DNA from: Salipiger pallidus
GTDB taxonomy: Bacteria > Pseudomonadota > Alphaproteobacteria > Rhodobacterales > Rhodobacteraceae
Assembly: GCF_014643635.1 (NCBI RefSeq)
Contig: NZ_BMJV01000012.1
Location: forward strand, 1 to 64,000
Reading direction: 5' to 3'
Length of the DNA: 64,000 nt
In this document: in pieces, positions 22,842 to 30,865 of the stretch
Layout: the number at the start of each line of letters is the position of its first letter
Numbering within the stretch: position 1 is the first letter of the stretch
Made by a program: the position numbers and the translations under genes
The notes under the pieces: generated by a model
What the model saw: the letters and a program-made list of their open reading frames with translations, nothing else
Told to the model about the DNA's origin: nothing
Databases searched by the model: none

Positions 22842-23226
22842 GTTCGCGGACACGAATGTCGTTCTTTACCTGCTCGACGACGGCCCAAAGGCCGATCGCG
22901 CCGAGGTCATCCTGGGGCAGGGGCCCCGGATCAGCGTTCAGGTTCTAAACGAGTCACTGGTGAACTGCCGCCGCAAAGCTGGCCTCGGTTGGGAGGAAGC
23001 AGCGGCCTTTCTCGAAGGCGTGCGCGCCTTGTGTCCCGTCGAAGATCTCACCGTGCAGACCCATGACGTCGGCCGCGCTTTGGCGGAACGCTACGGCTTC
23101 TCGATCTACGACGCGATGATCGTGGCCAGCGCTTTGGTTGCGGGGTGTACCACGCTGTGGAGCGAGGACATGCAAGATGGCCTGCTGGTGGAAGGCCAGC
23201 TTCGCATCGTCAACCCCTTTGCATGA
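22831..23226 (+). CDS. PIN-domain toxin (VapC-like)
   Basis: A 131-residue PIN nuclease: FADTNVVLYLLDDG gives the first acidic residue, VLNESLVNC the second, and YGFSIYDAMIVASALVAGCTTLWSEDMQDG the remaining acidic cluster. Known VapC toxins cleave tRNA or rRNA. With the antitoxin upstream it forms a plasmid-stabilising module next to repA. Confidence 0.88.
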   Translation: MSVEFADTNVVLYLLDDGPKADRAEVILGQGPRISVQVLNESLVNCRRKAGLGWEEAAAFLEGVRALCPVEDLTVQTHDVGRALAERYGFSIYDAMIVASALVAGCTTLWSEDMQDGLLVEGQLRIVNPFA

Positions 23227-23255
23227 GCGAACGGCTTCTGTGCCTGAAACTGACC

Positions 23256-23300
23256 ACAACCTTGTAATCCTTCCCTATAGTGGAGGATTTGCAAGGTTGT
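23256..23300. repeat. Inverted repeat between toxin and recombinase
   Basis: ACAACCTTG (23256-23264) and CAAGGTTGT (23292-23300) are perfect arms, with inner arms AATCC (23266-23270) and GGATT (23285-23289). It lies between two convergent genes. It may be a shared terminator, though it lacks a T run, or a recombination site for the serine recombinase beside it. Confidence 0.5.
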
Positions 23301-23304
23301 TAGG

Positions 23305-24192
23305 CTACTCAAGCAGCCCCAGCCTCTCCGCCCGCTCCAACAGCATCTTGACTGACGACGGCTGCCATCTCGTTCGGCCACGTGGTGTGCGTTCGCGCAT
23401 TGATTCCAGCCGTTCACAGATCGCCTGGAGCGTAATGCCGGGATCCGCGCCCTTGATGGCGGCGACGATGGCGGGCAGGCGGTCGTCGGTTTCGCGGCGG
23501 CCGGCGCGGGCCAAAACTGTCTCGGGCAGGAAGCCGTCGCGGACATAGGCCTTCACGGCGCGCAAGAGACGGCTTTGGGTCCAGCGACGCGCCTCGGGCA
23601 AGGGGCCGTTGATGATGCGCACCACGTCTTCCCAGGCCAAGTCAGGGCGCAACCGGCGCACATGGGGCACCCAATCTTGTGCCGTTTCGTTCAGACGCTC
23701 CATGTAGCCGTCCTGTCGCGCTAGCCGCACCTTGCGAAGAGCGGCAGGGTCTTTGGCCCGCAGTCCAGGGTTTCCGCCCACGCGGCCCTTTGTGCGCGCA
23801 CTGGCGAGGCCGGCCTTGGTGCGCTCCCGGATCAGGGCGCGCTCGAACTCGGCCGCAGCGCCCAAGACCTGCAGCGTGAACTTGCCCTGCGGGGATCCAG
23901 TGTCGATCGGGTCCTGGATCGAGCGAAAGAACGCACCCCTAGCCTCCAGCCGCTCGATCACTTCCAGCAGATGCGACAGAGACCGCGCAAGCCGGTCGAT
24001 CCTCACGACGACCAGCGTATCGCCACTCTGGATGCGTTCGAGCACACGCCCAAGCACCGGCCGCGCGCGATTGCCGCCTGAGGCGTGCTCTTCATAGATT
24101 TCGGCGCAACCCGCAGATTTCAGGGCCTGCGACTGGGGCAGGGGGGTTTGATCCTCTGTGGATACGCGCGCATAGCCTATCAATGGCATCAA
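23305..24192 (-). CDS. Serine recombinase (resolvase/invertase family)
   Basis: A 295-residue recombinase. The N-terminal catalytic domain (about 140 residues) has YARVSTEDQ with the nucleophile Ser11, DTLVVVRIDRLARSLSHLLEVIE, and FTLQVLGAAAEFERALIRERTKAGL. The C-terminal ~150 residues exceed the short DNA-binding tail of Hin-type invertases and contain two helix-turn-helix-like stretches (WEDVVRIINGPLPEARRWTQSRLLRAVKAYVRDG and the last 30 residues). Plasmid multimer resolution or DNA inversion are both possible. The TAAACG palindrome near 24230 may be its operator or site. Confidence 0.85.
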   Translation of the reverse strand: MMPLIGYARVSTEDQTPLPQSQALKSAGCAEIYEEHASGGNRARPVLGRVLERIQSGDTLVVVRIDRLARSLSHLLEVIERLEARGAFFRSIQDPIDTGSPQGKFTLQVLGAAAEFERALIRERTKAGLASARTKGRVGGNPGLRAKDPAALRKVRLARQDGYMERLNETAQDWVPHVRRLRPDLAWEDVVRIINGPLPEARRWTQSRLLRAVKAYVRDGFLPETVLARAGRRETDDRLPAIVAAIKGADPGITLQAICERLESMRERTPRGRTRWQPSSVKMLLERAERLGLLE

Positions 24193-24224
24193 AACAGTCT
24201 TTTTGCAGTTTCATATAGCGGCAA

Positions 24225-24238
24225 TAAACGACCGTTTA
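24225..24238. repeat. Palindrome upstream of the recombinase
   Basis: TAAACGACCGTTTA is TAAACG/CGTTTA with a 2-base centre, 33 bp before the recombinase start. A candidate operator or res half-site. Confidence 0.4.
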
Positions 24239-24387
24239 CAAACGAATGCAAGCAAGTGTTTTCTCATTGTGCCGATGCACAATCCCCTGGTTTCCTTGCA
24301 TTGATCGCGATCTGAAAGGTTCCGTCGGCAGTCGCGCGCACGTAATGTGTAAAGAGCATTGTCGACGGTCACAAAACAGCTTGGGTA

Positions 24388-24415
24388 ATGTGCAAATAAT
24401 CTGTATTTTGCACAT
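24388..24415. promoter_or_regulatory. Inverted repeat directly before the 24416 gene
   Basis: ATGTGCAAA (24388-24396) and TTTGCACAT (24407-24415) are perfect 9-bp arms around a 10-base AT-rich centre. The right arm ends at the base before the ATG, so no ribosome site fits between them. An autoregulatory operator with a leaderless or later start is likely. Confidence 0.6.
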
Positions 24416-25483
24416 ATGATGCCACAATCGACTATTATTCCTGAAGATTTCGACGAACCCCTCGACATCGGAGAGGGGGATGAGGATGCTTCGGAAGAAG
24501 TTCTCTGGTACCTGCCGGGCCCGATCGAAGAGGAACCGGATTACCGGCCTCCCGGACCTCGGGCGGGACAGCCGGAAAAGGGCCTCATTGATGACTGGGC
24601 AAGGGCCGAAGCGGATCAGGCTGCGCTTCTGGCGAGGGTGGCCGGGCGCTTGGGTGCGCTCGATGACCGATTGGCTCGCGCGCCCAAAGGCTGGCTGCAT
24701 AGGTTGGCACTGATCGAGGCGGCAGACCTGAGCTGGTTTGCAGGAGATCGCGTAGGCCCGGATCGTCTGGCGCTATGGATTTCTATGCGCCTGTCAGGCG
24801 CACAAGATGACCCAAATGCCTTGGCGCGAATTGGATGGGCCGTTCGGCGACTGACAGGCGGTCCTGACCCGATAGTCGATATCGCAGCCTTCCTCGACCG
24901 CCGCGATCCTGAAAACATCGATGAAAATGCCGAGCGCTTCGACGATCGCGCGAGCGGTTGGCTGGATTTGATGAAACAGGCCGCCGATCTTCATCCGATC
25001 ACCCGCGCCTGCATGGGGTTTCATCTCTGGAGTCTTGCGGGCCTTGGGCAGCAGGGCGATCGGGTGGAAGCAGCGGTCACGGCCGCGCGCATCGCGGCTA
25101 GCGAGGGAAACGGGGCAATTTTCGCACCGTTGGCAATGGGCGGGGCAGGGGGCCTGCGCGCGAGTGGGCCATCGGCAGAGCGCCTTAAACAATGGCTCGA
25201 GGGGATGCAGACAGCTATCCTCATGGCGATGCGGCGCCTCGACGATATTCAATCATGGTCAGCGAAGGCCAAAGCAGAGATGTCAACGCTCTCAGGCAAG
25301 ACACCGCCGGTCCTGAGCGCCCTGCTGACCGAATGGCCCCTCGTTTCCGCCCCGATGGCCGAAATGTGGATCGGTGCTAGCCGCGCCACCGCTCAACGCA
25401 ATCTCGCCTGGATGGAAGCGAAGGGTCTAATCCGTGAAGTGACGGGGCAGGGACGGTTTCGGATGTGGAGTATTGCGATTTAG
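24416..25483 (+). CDS. DUF1612/HTH-type plasmid protein
   Basis: A 355-residue protein. The N-terminal 60 residues are acidic and Pro-rich. Residues 60-125 (AALLARVAGRLGALDDRLARAPKGWLHRLALIEAADLSWFAGD) and the C-terminal winged-helix stretch (LLTEWPLVSAPMAEMWIGASRATAQRNLAWMEAKGLIREVTGQGRFRMW) resemble the rhizobial plasmid family with DUF1612 and a helix-turn-helix domain (RHE_PE00001 type). Its function is unknown; DNA-binding regulation is likely. It begins at the edge of an inverted repeat that is probably its own operator. The family assignment is from memory. Confidence 0.6.
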   Translation: MMPQSTIIPEDFDEPLDIGEGDEDASEEVLWYLPGPIEEEPDYRPPGPRAGQPEKGLIDDWARAEADQAALLARVAGRLGALDDRLARAPKGWLHRLALIEAADLSWFAGDRVGPDRLALWISMRLSGAQDDPNALARIGWAVRRLTGGPDPIVDIAAFLDRRDPENIDENAERFDDRASGWLDLMKQAADLHPITRACMGFHLWSLAGLGQQGDRVEAAVTAARIAASEGNGAIFAPLAMGGAGGLRASGPSAERLKQWLEGMQTAILMAMRRLDDIQSWSAKAKAEMSTLSGKTPPVLSALLTEWPLVSAPMAEMWIGASRATAQRNLAWMEAKGLIREVTGQGRFRMWSIAI

Positions 25484-25552
25484 GCCGACCAGCGGCCAGT
25501 CGAAATCTGTTCCAGTTTCGAGCGCTCTGACTACAGATTATCCTTTATTGCA

Positions 25553-26113
25553 TCACCCCAAAGTCAGCACCATCTCCTCCGAGAGCGACAAGTCCGGAAT
25601 ATGCAGGTTCTCAGGTGCCGGGCCTTTGCGAATGCGCCCAGCCGCGTCATAATGGGAACCGTGACAGGGGCAGAACCAACCCCCGAAATCCCCCGCCCCA
25701 TCCCCCAGAGGGACACAGCCCAGATGGGTACAGACACCGATCATGACCAGATATGCCTCGTGACCCGCAATGGCCCGGTTCTCATCGCTTGCCAGCGCAT
25801 CGTAGGGCAGATTTGGGTTGCGCGCCGAGCTGTCAGGCAGGTCAGAGACCGCCTGTGCCCGAGCCTGAGCCATTTCTGCCTCCGTTCGATGACGGATAAA
25901 GACAGGTTTTCCGCGCCAGTTGACGGTCAATTGCGTTCCGGGCGCGAGATCGGAAATATCAACAGTGATCTGTGCCAAGGCGCGGACATCGGCGGAGGGG
26001 TTCATCTGGTTCACCAGTGGCCAGAGCGCAGCCCCTGTTGCCACGACCCCTGCCCCGGCCGTTGCGTAATACAGGAAATCCCTGCGGGCGGTATTCTCTG
26101 ACGCTTCCATCAT
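25553..26113 (-). CDS. petA: Rieske iron-sulfur protein, orphan PetA-like
   Basis: A 186-residue Rieske protein with a Tat-type N-terminus ([29 protein letters not shown]) that doubles as a membrane anchor. The cluster ligands are in [10 protein letters not shown] and [23 protein letters not shown], spaced as in bc1-complex subunits. No cytochrome b or c1 gene is nearby, so this is a stand-alone copy. A CueR-type promoter element lies 16 bp upstream (26129-26150), implying copper induction. It may replace a copper-damaged chromosomal subunit. Confidence 0.88.
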   Translation of the reverse strand: MMEASENTARRDFLYYATAGAGVVATGAALWPLVNQMNPSADVRALAQITVDISDLAPGTQLTVNWRGKPVFIRHRTEAEMAQARAQAVSDLPDSSARNPNLPYDALASDENRAIAGHEAYLVMIGVCTHLGCVPLGDGAGDFGGWFCPCHGSHYDAAGRIRKGPAPENLHIPDLSLSEEMVLTLG

Positions 26114-26128
26114 CGGGCATGTGTCCGT

Positions 26129-26150
26129 GCCTCCCGCGCTGGAAGGTCAA
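26129..26150 (-). promoter_or_regulatory. CueR-type box upstream of the Rieske gene
   Basis: On the minus strand TTGACC (26150-26145) is followed by the dyad ACCTTCC-AGCGC-GGGAGGC, as in MerR-family copper promoters. It reads toward the Rieske gene starting at 26113. The -10 element is weak. Confidence 0.65.
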
Positions 26151-26216
26151 CACGCGAGATGTAACGTTTTGTCAGCGCACCTCTCTACGGATCATCAAAC
26201 AGGCCTTGTCGGCGCA

Positions 26217-26741
26217 TTAATGGTGCGGGCCCGCGCCTTTTGCCATCATGAGGTGGTGCTCTTGGTGATGCGCCCCGATGGTCATCAGACCAAAGAAACC
26301 AAGTCCCTGAATCTGCGCGGCATCGCCATCGACACTGAGCGCCACGCCATCTTCTAAGTCCTCTGTCACAACGTCCCAGCCGGTCTCGGCCGCGAGAAAG
26401 GGCGCATGGGCGGGCACCATGGCGCGGATGGCCTCGAGAACACGGGGGGTGCCCCGAATCTCGAACCGGGCCCCTTCCGGCCGCAGGGTGCGGGCGACCA
26501 CGGCCTCTTGGGTCAGAAGGTCCATATCGACCAGATGGCGGCGCAATCCGTCAATATCGACCCGCTCCCAATCCGTCTCGGGATCGGCCTGCAGGATCGT
26601 TACGATTTCCGCCAAGGCGGCAAAGGCCGATTGCCCGGTTTCCTGCGGTCCGCCCATGTCGTGACCAGCCGCGGAATTGGCGTGCTGCGCGGCCACGGGT
26701 GCGGCCATCACTATGGCAAGGACGAAGGGAATGAGACGCAT
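26217..26741 (-). CDS. Secreted His-rich protein, unknown
   Basis: A 174-residue protein from ATG 26741 (MRLIPFVLAIVMAAPVAAQ signal peptide), followed by a His/Gly-rich linker and an alpha/beta body (WERVDIDGLRRHLVDMDLLTQEAVV, MVPAHAPFLAAETGWDV). The C-terminus ends in GAHHQEHHLMMAKGAGPHH, a probable metal-binding tail. I do not recognise the family. It is divergent from the Crp-family gene and upstream of the Rieske gene in the same direction; a copper or other metal role is inferred from location and histidines. Confidence 0.65.
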   Translation of the reverse strand: MRLIPFVLAIVMAAPVAAQHANSAAGHDMGGPQETGQSAFAALAEIVTILQADPETDWERVDIDGLRRHLVDMDLLTQEAVVARTLRPEGARFEIRGTPRVLEAIRAMVPAHAPFLAAETGWDVVTEDLEDGVALSVDGDAAQIQGLGFFGLMTIGAHHQEHHLMMAKGAGPHH

Positions 26742-26800
26742 GGACAGGTCCTTCAATGGGGTGGTGTCATGTTTACGCTAGCAGGGGCGGATGCATCGTA

Positions 26801-26818
26801 ATATGATTTCAATCATAT
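26801..26818. promoter_or_regulatory. Palindrome overlapping the Crp-family start
   Basis: ATATGATT-TC-AATCATAT is a perfect 8+2+8 palindrome in the divergent promoter region. It includes the first two bases of the ATG at 26817. It resembles an FNR/Crp-class site (TGATT-N-AATCA) and probably serves autoregulation. Confidence 0.6.
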
Positions 26819-27383
26819 GTTGCCAAACCCCTATGATCATATCCCGAGCTCAGCCCTGCGCCCAATCTCCGGCGCGGTTGGAGATACCGTATTTCACCAA
26901 GGCGACCCCACCCACGGTCTCTATGTCGTGCAAACCGGGCGCGTGCATCTCGAGCGGGTCGATCCAGATGGCGAGCGGTTCATCATCCACCGTGCCCAAG
27001 CCGGAACAAGCTTTGCCGAAGCTTCGGTGTTTTCGGAGGTCTATCATTGCGACGCAGTCATTGTTGAGGCCGGGGCGCTGATCCGGATCGACAAGGCTTC
27101 CGTATTGGCCGCTTTTGCCGACCCGGCATTTGCCCGCGCCTATGGCCGTCAGGCGGCTCAACAGATACAGGCGCAGCGACAGATGCTGGAGATCGTCGGC
27201 ATTCGGCGCGCAGAGGACCGGGTGATGGCAGGGTTGATCGCAGGCTTGCTCGAAGGCTCCATCGTCGAGTTTGCCGCTCGGTTACAATTGAGCCATGAGG
27301 CGACCTACAGGGCGCTGCGAAAGCTTGTGCAAGACGGACGGGTCATGAACCCGTCCCGCGGGATCTATCACCTGCACCCATGA
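26817..27383 (+). CDS. Crp/Fnr-family transcription regulator
   Basis: A 188-residue regulator: a cyclic-nucleotide-type beta barrel (residues 15-105: VGDTVFHQGDPTHGLYVVQTGRVHLERVDPDGERFII, GTSFAEASVFSEVYHCDAV), a dimer helix, and a C-terminal helix-turn-helix (VEFAARLQLSHEATYRALRKLVQDGRVMNPSRGIYHL). No N-terminal Cys cluster for an FeS centre is seen. The ATG at 26817 lies inside the palindrome with no ribosome site, so the mRNA may be leaderless. Target genes probably include the divergent His-rich gene. Confidence 0.85.
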   Translation: MLPNPYDHIPSSALRPISGAVGDTVFHQGDPTHGLYVVQTGRVHLERVDPDGERFIIHRAQAGTSFAEASVFSEVYHCDAVIVEAGALIRIDKASVLAAFADPAFARAYGRQAAQQIQAQRQMLEIVGIRRAEDRVMAGLIAGLLEGSIVEFAARLQLSHEATYRALRKLVQDGRVMNPSRGIYHLHP

Positions 27384-27388
27384 CCTGA

Positions 27389-27841
27389 TCAGCTGTGGCT
27401 CGCGAAGACCGAGGTCGCGCCGTCGGAGCCAACAAGCAAGGTGTCAAAAGCGTCACCGGCCCCGGGACCGCCCATGCCGGGCGAACTCATCGGCATGCGG
27501 GGGACAGTCAAACCGCGCGCCATCGGTTGCTCTGCTAGCAGCCGCGTGATGTCCGCGGCAGGCACGTGGCCCTCGATAAAATAGTCGCCCACGACCGCCG
27601 TGTGACATCCAGCAAGTTCCGGTGCAATTTGCAGCCGATCTTTGAACGCATAAAGCGCATCCTGATCGACGTCCTGCGCCTCGACCGCGAAGCCCGCTTG
27701 CCGGACATGATCGACCCAAGCGGTGCAGCATCCGCAGGTGGGGGTTTTCAGGACTTTAATGACCGGTTCCGTGTTGGCCAGTGCTCGCAGGGGGAGTGTG
27801 GCAGCCGCTCCGGCCAGCAAGAACGTACGTCGTTTCATCAT
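27389..27841 (-). CDS. DUF411 metal-binding protein
   Basis: A 150-residue exported protein (MMKRRTFLLAGAAATLPLRALA, Tat/Sec signal). The DUF411 core follows: VIKVLKTPTCGCCTAWVDHVRQAGFAVEA (CxCC metal site), LAGCHTAVVGDYFIEGHVPAADITRLL, and GLTVPRMPMSSPGM. The family is found in copper and silver resistance loci. The C-terminus holds extra Met residues. Its start overlaps the 3' end of the upstream gene by 86 bp. Confidence 0.88.
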   Translation of the reverse strand: MMKRRTFLLAGAAATLPLRALANTEPVIKVLKTPTCGCCTAWVDHVRQAGFAVEAQDVDQDALYAFKDRLQIAPELAGCHTAVVGDYFIEGHVPAADITRLLAEQPMARGLTVPRMPMSSPGMGGPGAGDAFDTLLVGSDGATSVFASHS

Positions 27842-28748
27842 GTGTTCCTTTTTGAGTTACCCGAGACCCTAGAACTGTGTTTTCGAGAGTCCAGAGGCTG
27901 TTCCTGCTTGTCGGCGTGAGGGCGGATGTATCCAGGGCGTGTCCGCTTGCTGGCCCGCGAAGGGGCTGGATCAACATCCTGTCGACCCAGAGGTCGCGCG
28001 TCGTGCGAAACTGCTCGATACCGATCGTCATTCCCTCGTGGCCCTTCGCGGGCTGGGCTACGTAAGTACCCATGAGGCGGTCCCACCACGGCAGGTTGAA
28101 GCCGTAGTTTGAGTTGGTTTCGCGCGGATCGACAGAATGATGCACGCGGTGCATGTCGGGTGTGACGACGATCCATCTGAGCCACCGGTCGACCGGTCTC
28201 GGCAGGTTGATGTTGGCATGGTTGAAGAGGGCAGTGGCGTTGAGGATGATCTCGAACAACAAAACCGCGACGGCGGGCGGACCAAGCGCTGCCACCAGGG
28301 CGAGCTTGATCGCCATCGAGATGAGGATCTCAATCGGATGGAAGCGTAATCCAGTGGTTGCGTCGAAGTCGAGATCCGCATGGTGCATCCGGTGCAGGCG
28401 CCACAGGGCCGGGACGGCGTGGAACATGACATGTTGCAGATAGATCGCCAGATCGAGCAGCAGCATGGACAGGATCACAGCCAACCCGAAAGGAGCCTCG
28501 ATAATGTTGAACAGGCCCCAGCCCCGCTCCTCGGCCAGGACCGCCAGACCGACGGCCAGGATTGGGAAAGACAACCGGAGGATCGCCGTATCGATCACGA
28601 CAAGTGCCAGGTTGTTCGACCAACGGATGACACGCGGAATGTCACGCCGCCGACGCGGGGCGGCGAGTTCCCAAAGCGCCATGGCGGCCAGCACACTCAA
28701 AAACGCCGTCAGACGAATCTCCGGCTCTGCGGCTAGTATTATGTCCAT
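27756..28748 (-). CDS. Fatty-acid hydroxylase/sterol desaturase family protein
   Basis: A 330-residue membrane protein with the di-iron histidine motifs: HVMFH (about 107), HRMHH (about 119), HHSVD (about 207) and NATALFNHANI between them. Substrates in bacteria are mostly unknown lipids. The start is taken as ATG 28748, with GTG 28751 just before it. The last ~30 residues (TQKGTHDETTYVLAGRSG...) run out of frame through the DUF411 start, so the original stop may have been lost. It sits in the CueR-controlled operon with the CDF transporter. Confidence 0.82.
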   Translation of the reverse strand: MDIILAAEPEIRLTAFLSVLAAMALWELAAPRRRRDIPRVIRWSNNLALVVIDTAILRLSFPILAVGLAVLAEERGWGLFNIIEAPFGLAVILSMLLLDLAIYLQHVMFHAVPALWRLHRMHHADLDFDATTGLRFHPIEILISMAIKLALVAALGPPAVAVLLFEIILNATALFNHANINLPRPVDRWLRWIVVTPDMHRVHHSVDPRETNSNYGFNLPWWDRLMGTYVAQPAKGHEGMTIGIEQFRTTRDLWVDRMLIQPLRGPASGHALDTSALTPTSRNSLWTLENTVLGSRVTQKGTHDETTYVLAGRSGCHTPPASTGQHGTGH

Positions 28749-28754
28749 CACAGT

Positions 28755-29741
28755 CTACGGCCCTTCTGTGTTAGGGCTTGGGTGCGGATGCGCATCTCGC
28801 ACATCAGTCTTTTCTTGCGCAGCCTTTGCAGCCGCTATCTGGACTATATCAAGATCCCGCGCGTGGCGCTCGTCGAGACACTCTGTTTCGAGCTGCAGCG
28901 TGACCATGTGAAACCCATGCTGTTCCGTCAGCCGCCGATAGGCCCTGTTCAGCAAATCCGCGGCCTCGGCGGGTGACTGATGGCGGATATGGGCGGAAAA
29001 CGCGTGTTTGCCGCTGGTCAGCGTCCAGGCATGCACATGGTGAACATCCAGAACCCCGTCCTGCCCGTTCAGGTCCGCTGTTACAGCGTCGAGATCCGTT
29101 CCCTCGGGCGTGCCTTCCATGAGAATGTGGACCGCTTCCTTGATTACGCCCACAGAGGCCCAGAGGAGAACCACCCCGAACGCCATGCCGAGAATCGGGT
29201 CAATCGCCAGAAAGCCGGTGAACTCGATCACAAGGGCGGTGACGATGATCAGGAGGCTGCCGACAAAGGTCTGGATGATGTGCCAGAGCGCGCCACGGGC
29301 ATTCAGATCGTCCTTGCTCGATTGCCACATCAGCGCCAGAGAGACCACTTCCGTGACCAGGCCCCCGAAGGCGACCCAAAGCATGGGGCCTGTGGCCAGG
29401 TGGATCGGGTCTCCGAGCCGCATCGCGCCCATCCAGATCACCAGAAGCGCCATGCCGAGAAGAAAGCCGCCATTCACCAGCGCCCCGATGATTTCGGCGC
29501 GGTACCATCCGAAACTGCGCGTCGAATCCGCTGGACGGCGCGCAATCCGCTGCGCGGTGATGGCCACGAGAACGCCGCCAACCGCCGACAGGGTGTGAAA
29601 CGCATCCGACAGGACGGCAATCGAGCCAGTCCAGAGCCCGACGGCCAGTTCAATCACGAAGTAGACGCCGGTGAGCCAGGCCGAAATCACAAGGGCCTTG
29701 CCGGAACTCGGCATGTGCCCGGCGTGAGAATGACTGGCCAT
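28755..29741 (-). CDS. CDF cation-efflux transporter (CzcD/ZitB type)
   Basis: A 328-residue transporter with six helices. It has a His-rich N-terminus (MASHSHAGHM), the family signature SDAFHTLSAVGGVLVAI with Asp and His metal ligands in helix 2, SFGWYRAEIIGALVNGG, and the cytosolic C-terminal domain DVHHVHAWTLTSGKHAFSAHI. Known members export Zn2+, Cd2+ or Co2+ by proton antiport. A GGGGAGGAGAG ribosome site precedes the ATG at 29741. Its start is adjacent to the stop of the upstream VTT-domain gene. Confidence 0.9.
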   Translation of the reverse strand: MASHSHAGHMPSSGKALVISAWLTGVYFVIELAVGLWTGSIAVLSDAFHTLSAVGGVLVAITAQRIARRPADSTRSFGWYRAEIIGALVNGGFLLGMALLVIWMGAMRLGDPIHLATGPMLWVAFGGLVTEVVSLALMWQSSKDDLNARGALWHIIQTFVGSLLIIVTALVIEFTGFLAIDPILGMAFGVVLLWASVGVIKEAVHILMEGTPEGTDLDAVTADLNGQDGVLDVHHVHAWTLTSGKHAFSAHIRHQSPAEAADLLNRAYRRLTEQHGFHMVTLQLETECLDERHARDLDIVQIAAAKAAQEKTDVRDAHPHPSPNTEGP

Positions 29742-29742
29742 A

Positions 29743-30405
29743 TCAGCTCTCCTCCCCTTGTGTACCGGTCTTTCGCGTCGCGGCGAAGAGAACCGACAGG
29801 CCGGTAAAGCCACCGAGCGCAAGCGCGGTCCATGTGGCAGTGCGGGCATCTCCGTTCATCGCCTGGTTGCCCATGTGAGCGAGCAAAAAACTCGCTGGAA
29901 TAATCCCGGCCATCGTGGCCAGCGCGAACCTCCAAAGATGCAGCTTGCTCAGACCTGCGGCGTAACTGATCATATCGAAGGACAGAAACGGCAGCAGGCG
30001 ACTGCCGAAGACCAAGAAGGTCAGAGTGTTCTGCGATCCGAACAGGCCTGAGTTAATCTTCTGACCGAGATGACGCTCAACGAAGGGACGACCGAGACCG
30101 CGGGCCAGACCAAAAGCGGCAAGCGCACCGAGTTCCGCGCCAAGAACGACAAAGAGTGTCCCGAACGTGTGCCCATAAGCCGCTCCGGCGGCGAGTGCGA
30201 TCGGCGCCGAGGGCAGGGGGCTTGCGACGATAGCGATTGTCATAAGCGCCACGATAACAATTGGTCCGGCAAGACCTGCCGCCTCGATCCAGCGGTCAAT
30301 TTCCGCGCGATCAGGCAGGCGAATGTCAACGCCAAGGACGTCCGGGAAGGCCAATGCGACGACTCCCATCAGGAACACCGCAATAAGAAGGATGCGCATC
30401 ATCAT
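29743..30405 (-). CDS. TVP38/TMEM64 (DedA-like VTT) membrane protein
   Basis: A 220-residue protein with five or six helices and the VTT core: ASPLPSAPIALAAGAAYGHTFGTLFVVLGAELGALAAFGLARGLGRPFVERHLG and FGSRLLPFLSFDMISYAAGLSKLHLWRFALATMAGIIPASFLLAHMG. Family members move or scramble phospholipid carriers; some sit in mercury or copper operons. It starts 4 bp after the upstream gene stops, so it belongs to the operon begun at 30858. Confidence 0.85.
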   Translation of the reverse strand: MMMRILLIAVFLMGVVALAFPDVLGVDIRLPDRAEIDRWIEAAGLAGPIVIVALMTIAIVASPLPSAPIALAAGAAYGHTFGTLFVVLGAELGALAAFGLARGLGRPFVERHLGQKINSGLFGSQNTLTFLVFGSRLLPFLSFDMISYAAGLSKLHLWRFALATMAGIIPASFLLAHMGNQAMNGDARTATWTALALGGFTGLSVLFAATRKTGTQGEES

Positions 30406-30408
30406 GGA

Positions 30409-30858
30409 TCAAAACACGGCATAGAGCAGAACGAAAAACGTCGCTGCCAAAAGGTCAAAGGCCACGCAGAATGGAATATACCAGTTCGGAATCCGGGCGA
30501 GACGATAAGAATTGTGGTGTGACATGTCCCAAAGGGCGTGCAGGGCCAAGCCCAAGGGAAGGAAAGCCCAATGCCATATCAGCCCCAAAAAGGCTGCCGA
30601 GCCGAACAAAAGGGCGACGGCGAGCTCTGCCCAGAACACGCGCGCTCTGCCGTCCGCGGCGCCAAAGCCGATATAGGCACCGCCAATCAAAGCAAGCGTG
30701 ATCGAAGCAAGAGCTATCGAGCTCTTTTCATCCAAAAACAGGTGAGCCGGCATTGTGAGCAAGACAAACAACACACCAACCCATACGGGAGATTTCAAGA
30801 TATCCCCGTGTCGATGGTGCGATACGTGATCGCCTGTCTTTTCGAAAATCTGTGCCAT
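30409..30858 (-). CDS. Four-helix membrane protein, unknown
   Basis: A 149-residue protein with a His-rich N-terminus (EKTGDHVSHHRHGD) and four hydrophobic helices (WVGVLFVLLTMPAHLFL, ALASITLALIGGAYIGFG, VFWAELAVALLFGSAAFLGLIWHWAFLPLGLALHALWDMSHH, and the C-terminal helix). The HWAF...HALWDMSHH histidines are a plausible metal site. It is the first gene of the operon with VTT, CDF, hydroxylase and DUF411 genes, under a strong CueR-type promoter whose -10 ends 7 bp before the ATG, so the mRNA may be leaderless. Confidence 0.6.
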   Translation of the reverse strand: MAQIFEKTGDHVSHHRHGDILKSPVWVGVLFVLLTMPAHLFLDEKSSIALASITLALIGGAYIGFGAADGRARVFWAELAVALLFGSAAFLGLIWHWAFLPLGLALHALWDMSHHNSYRLARIPNWYIPFCVAFDLLAATFFVLLYAVF

Positions 30859-30865
30859 GGCTTTG

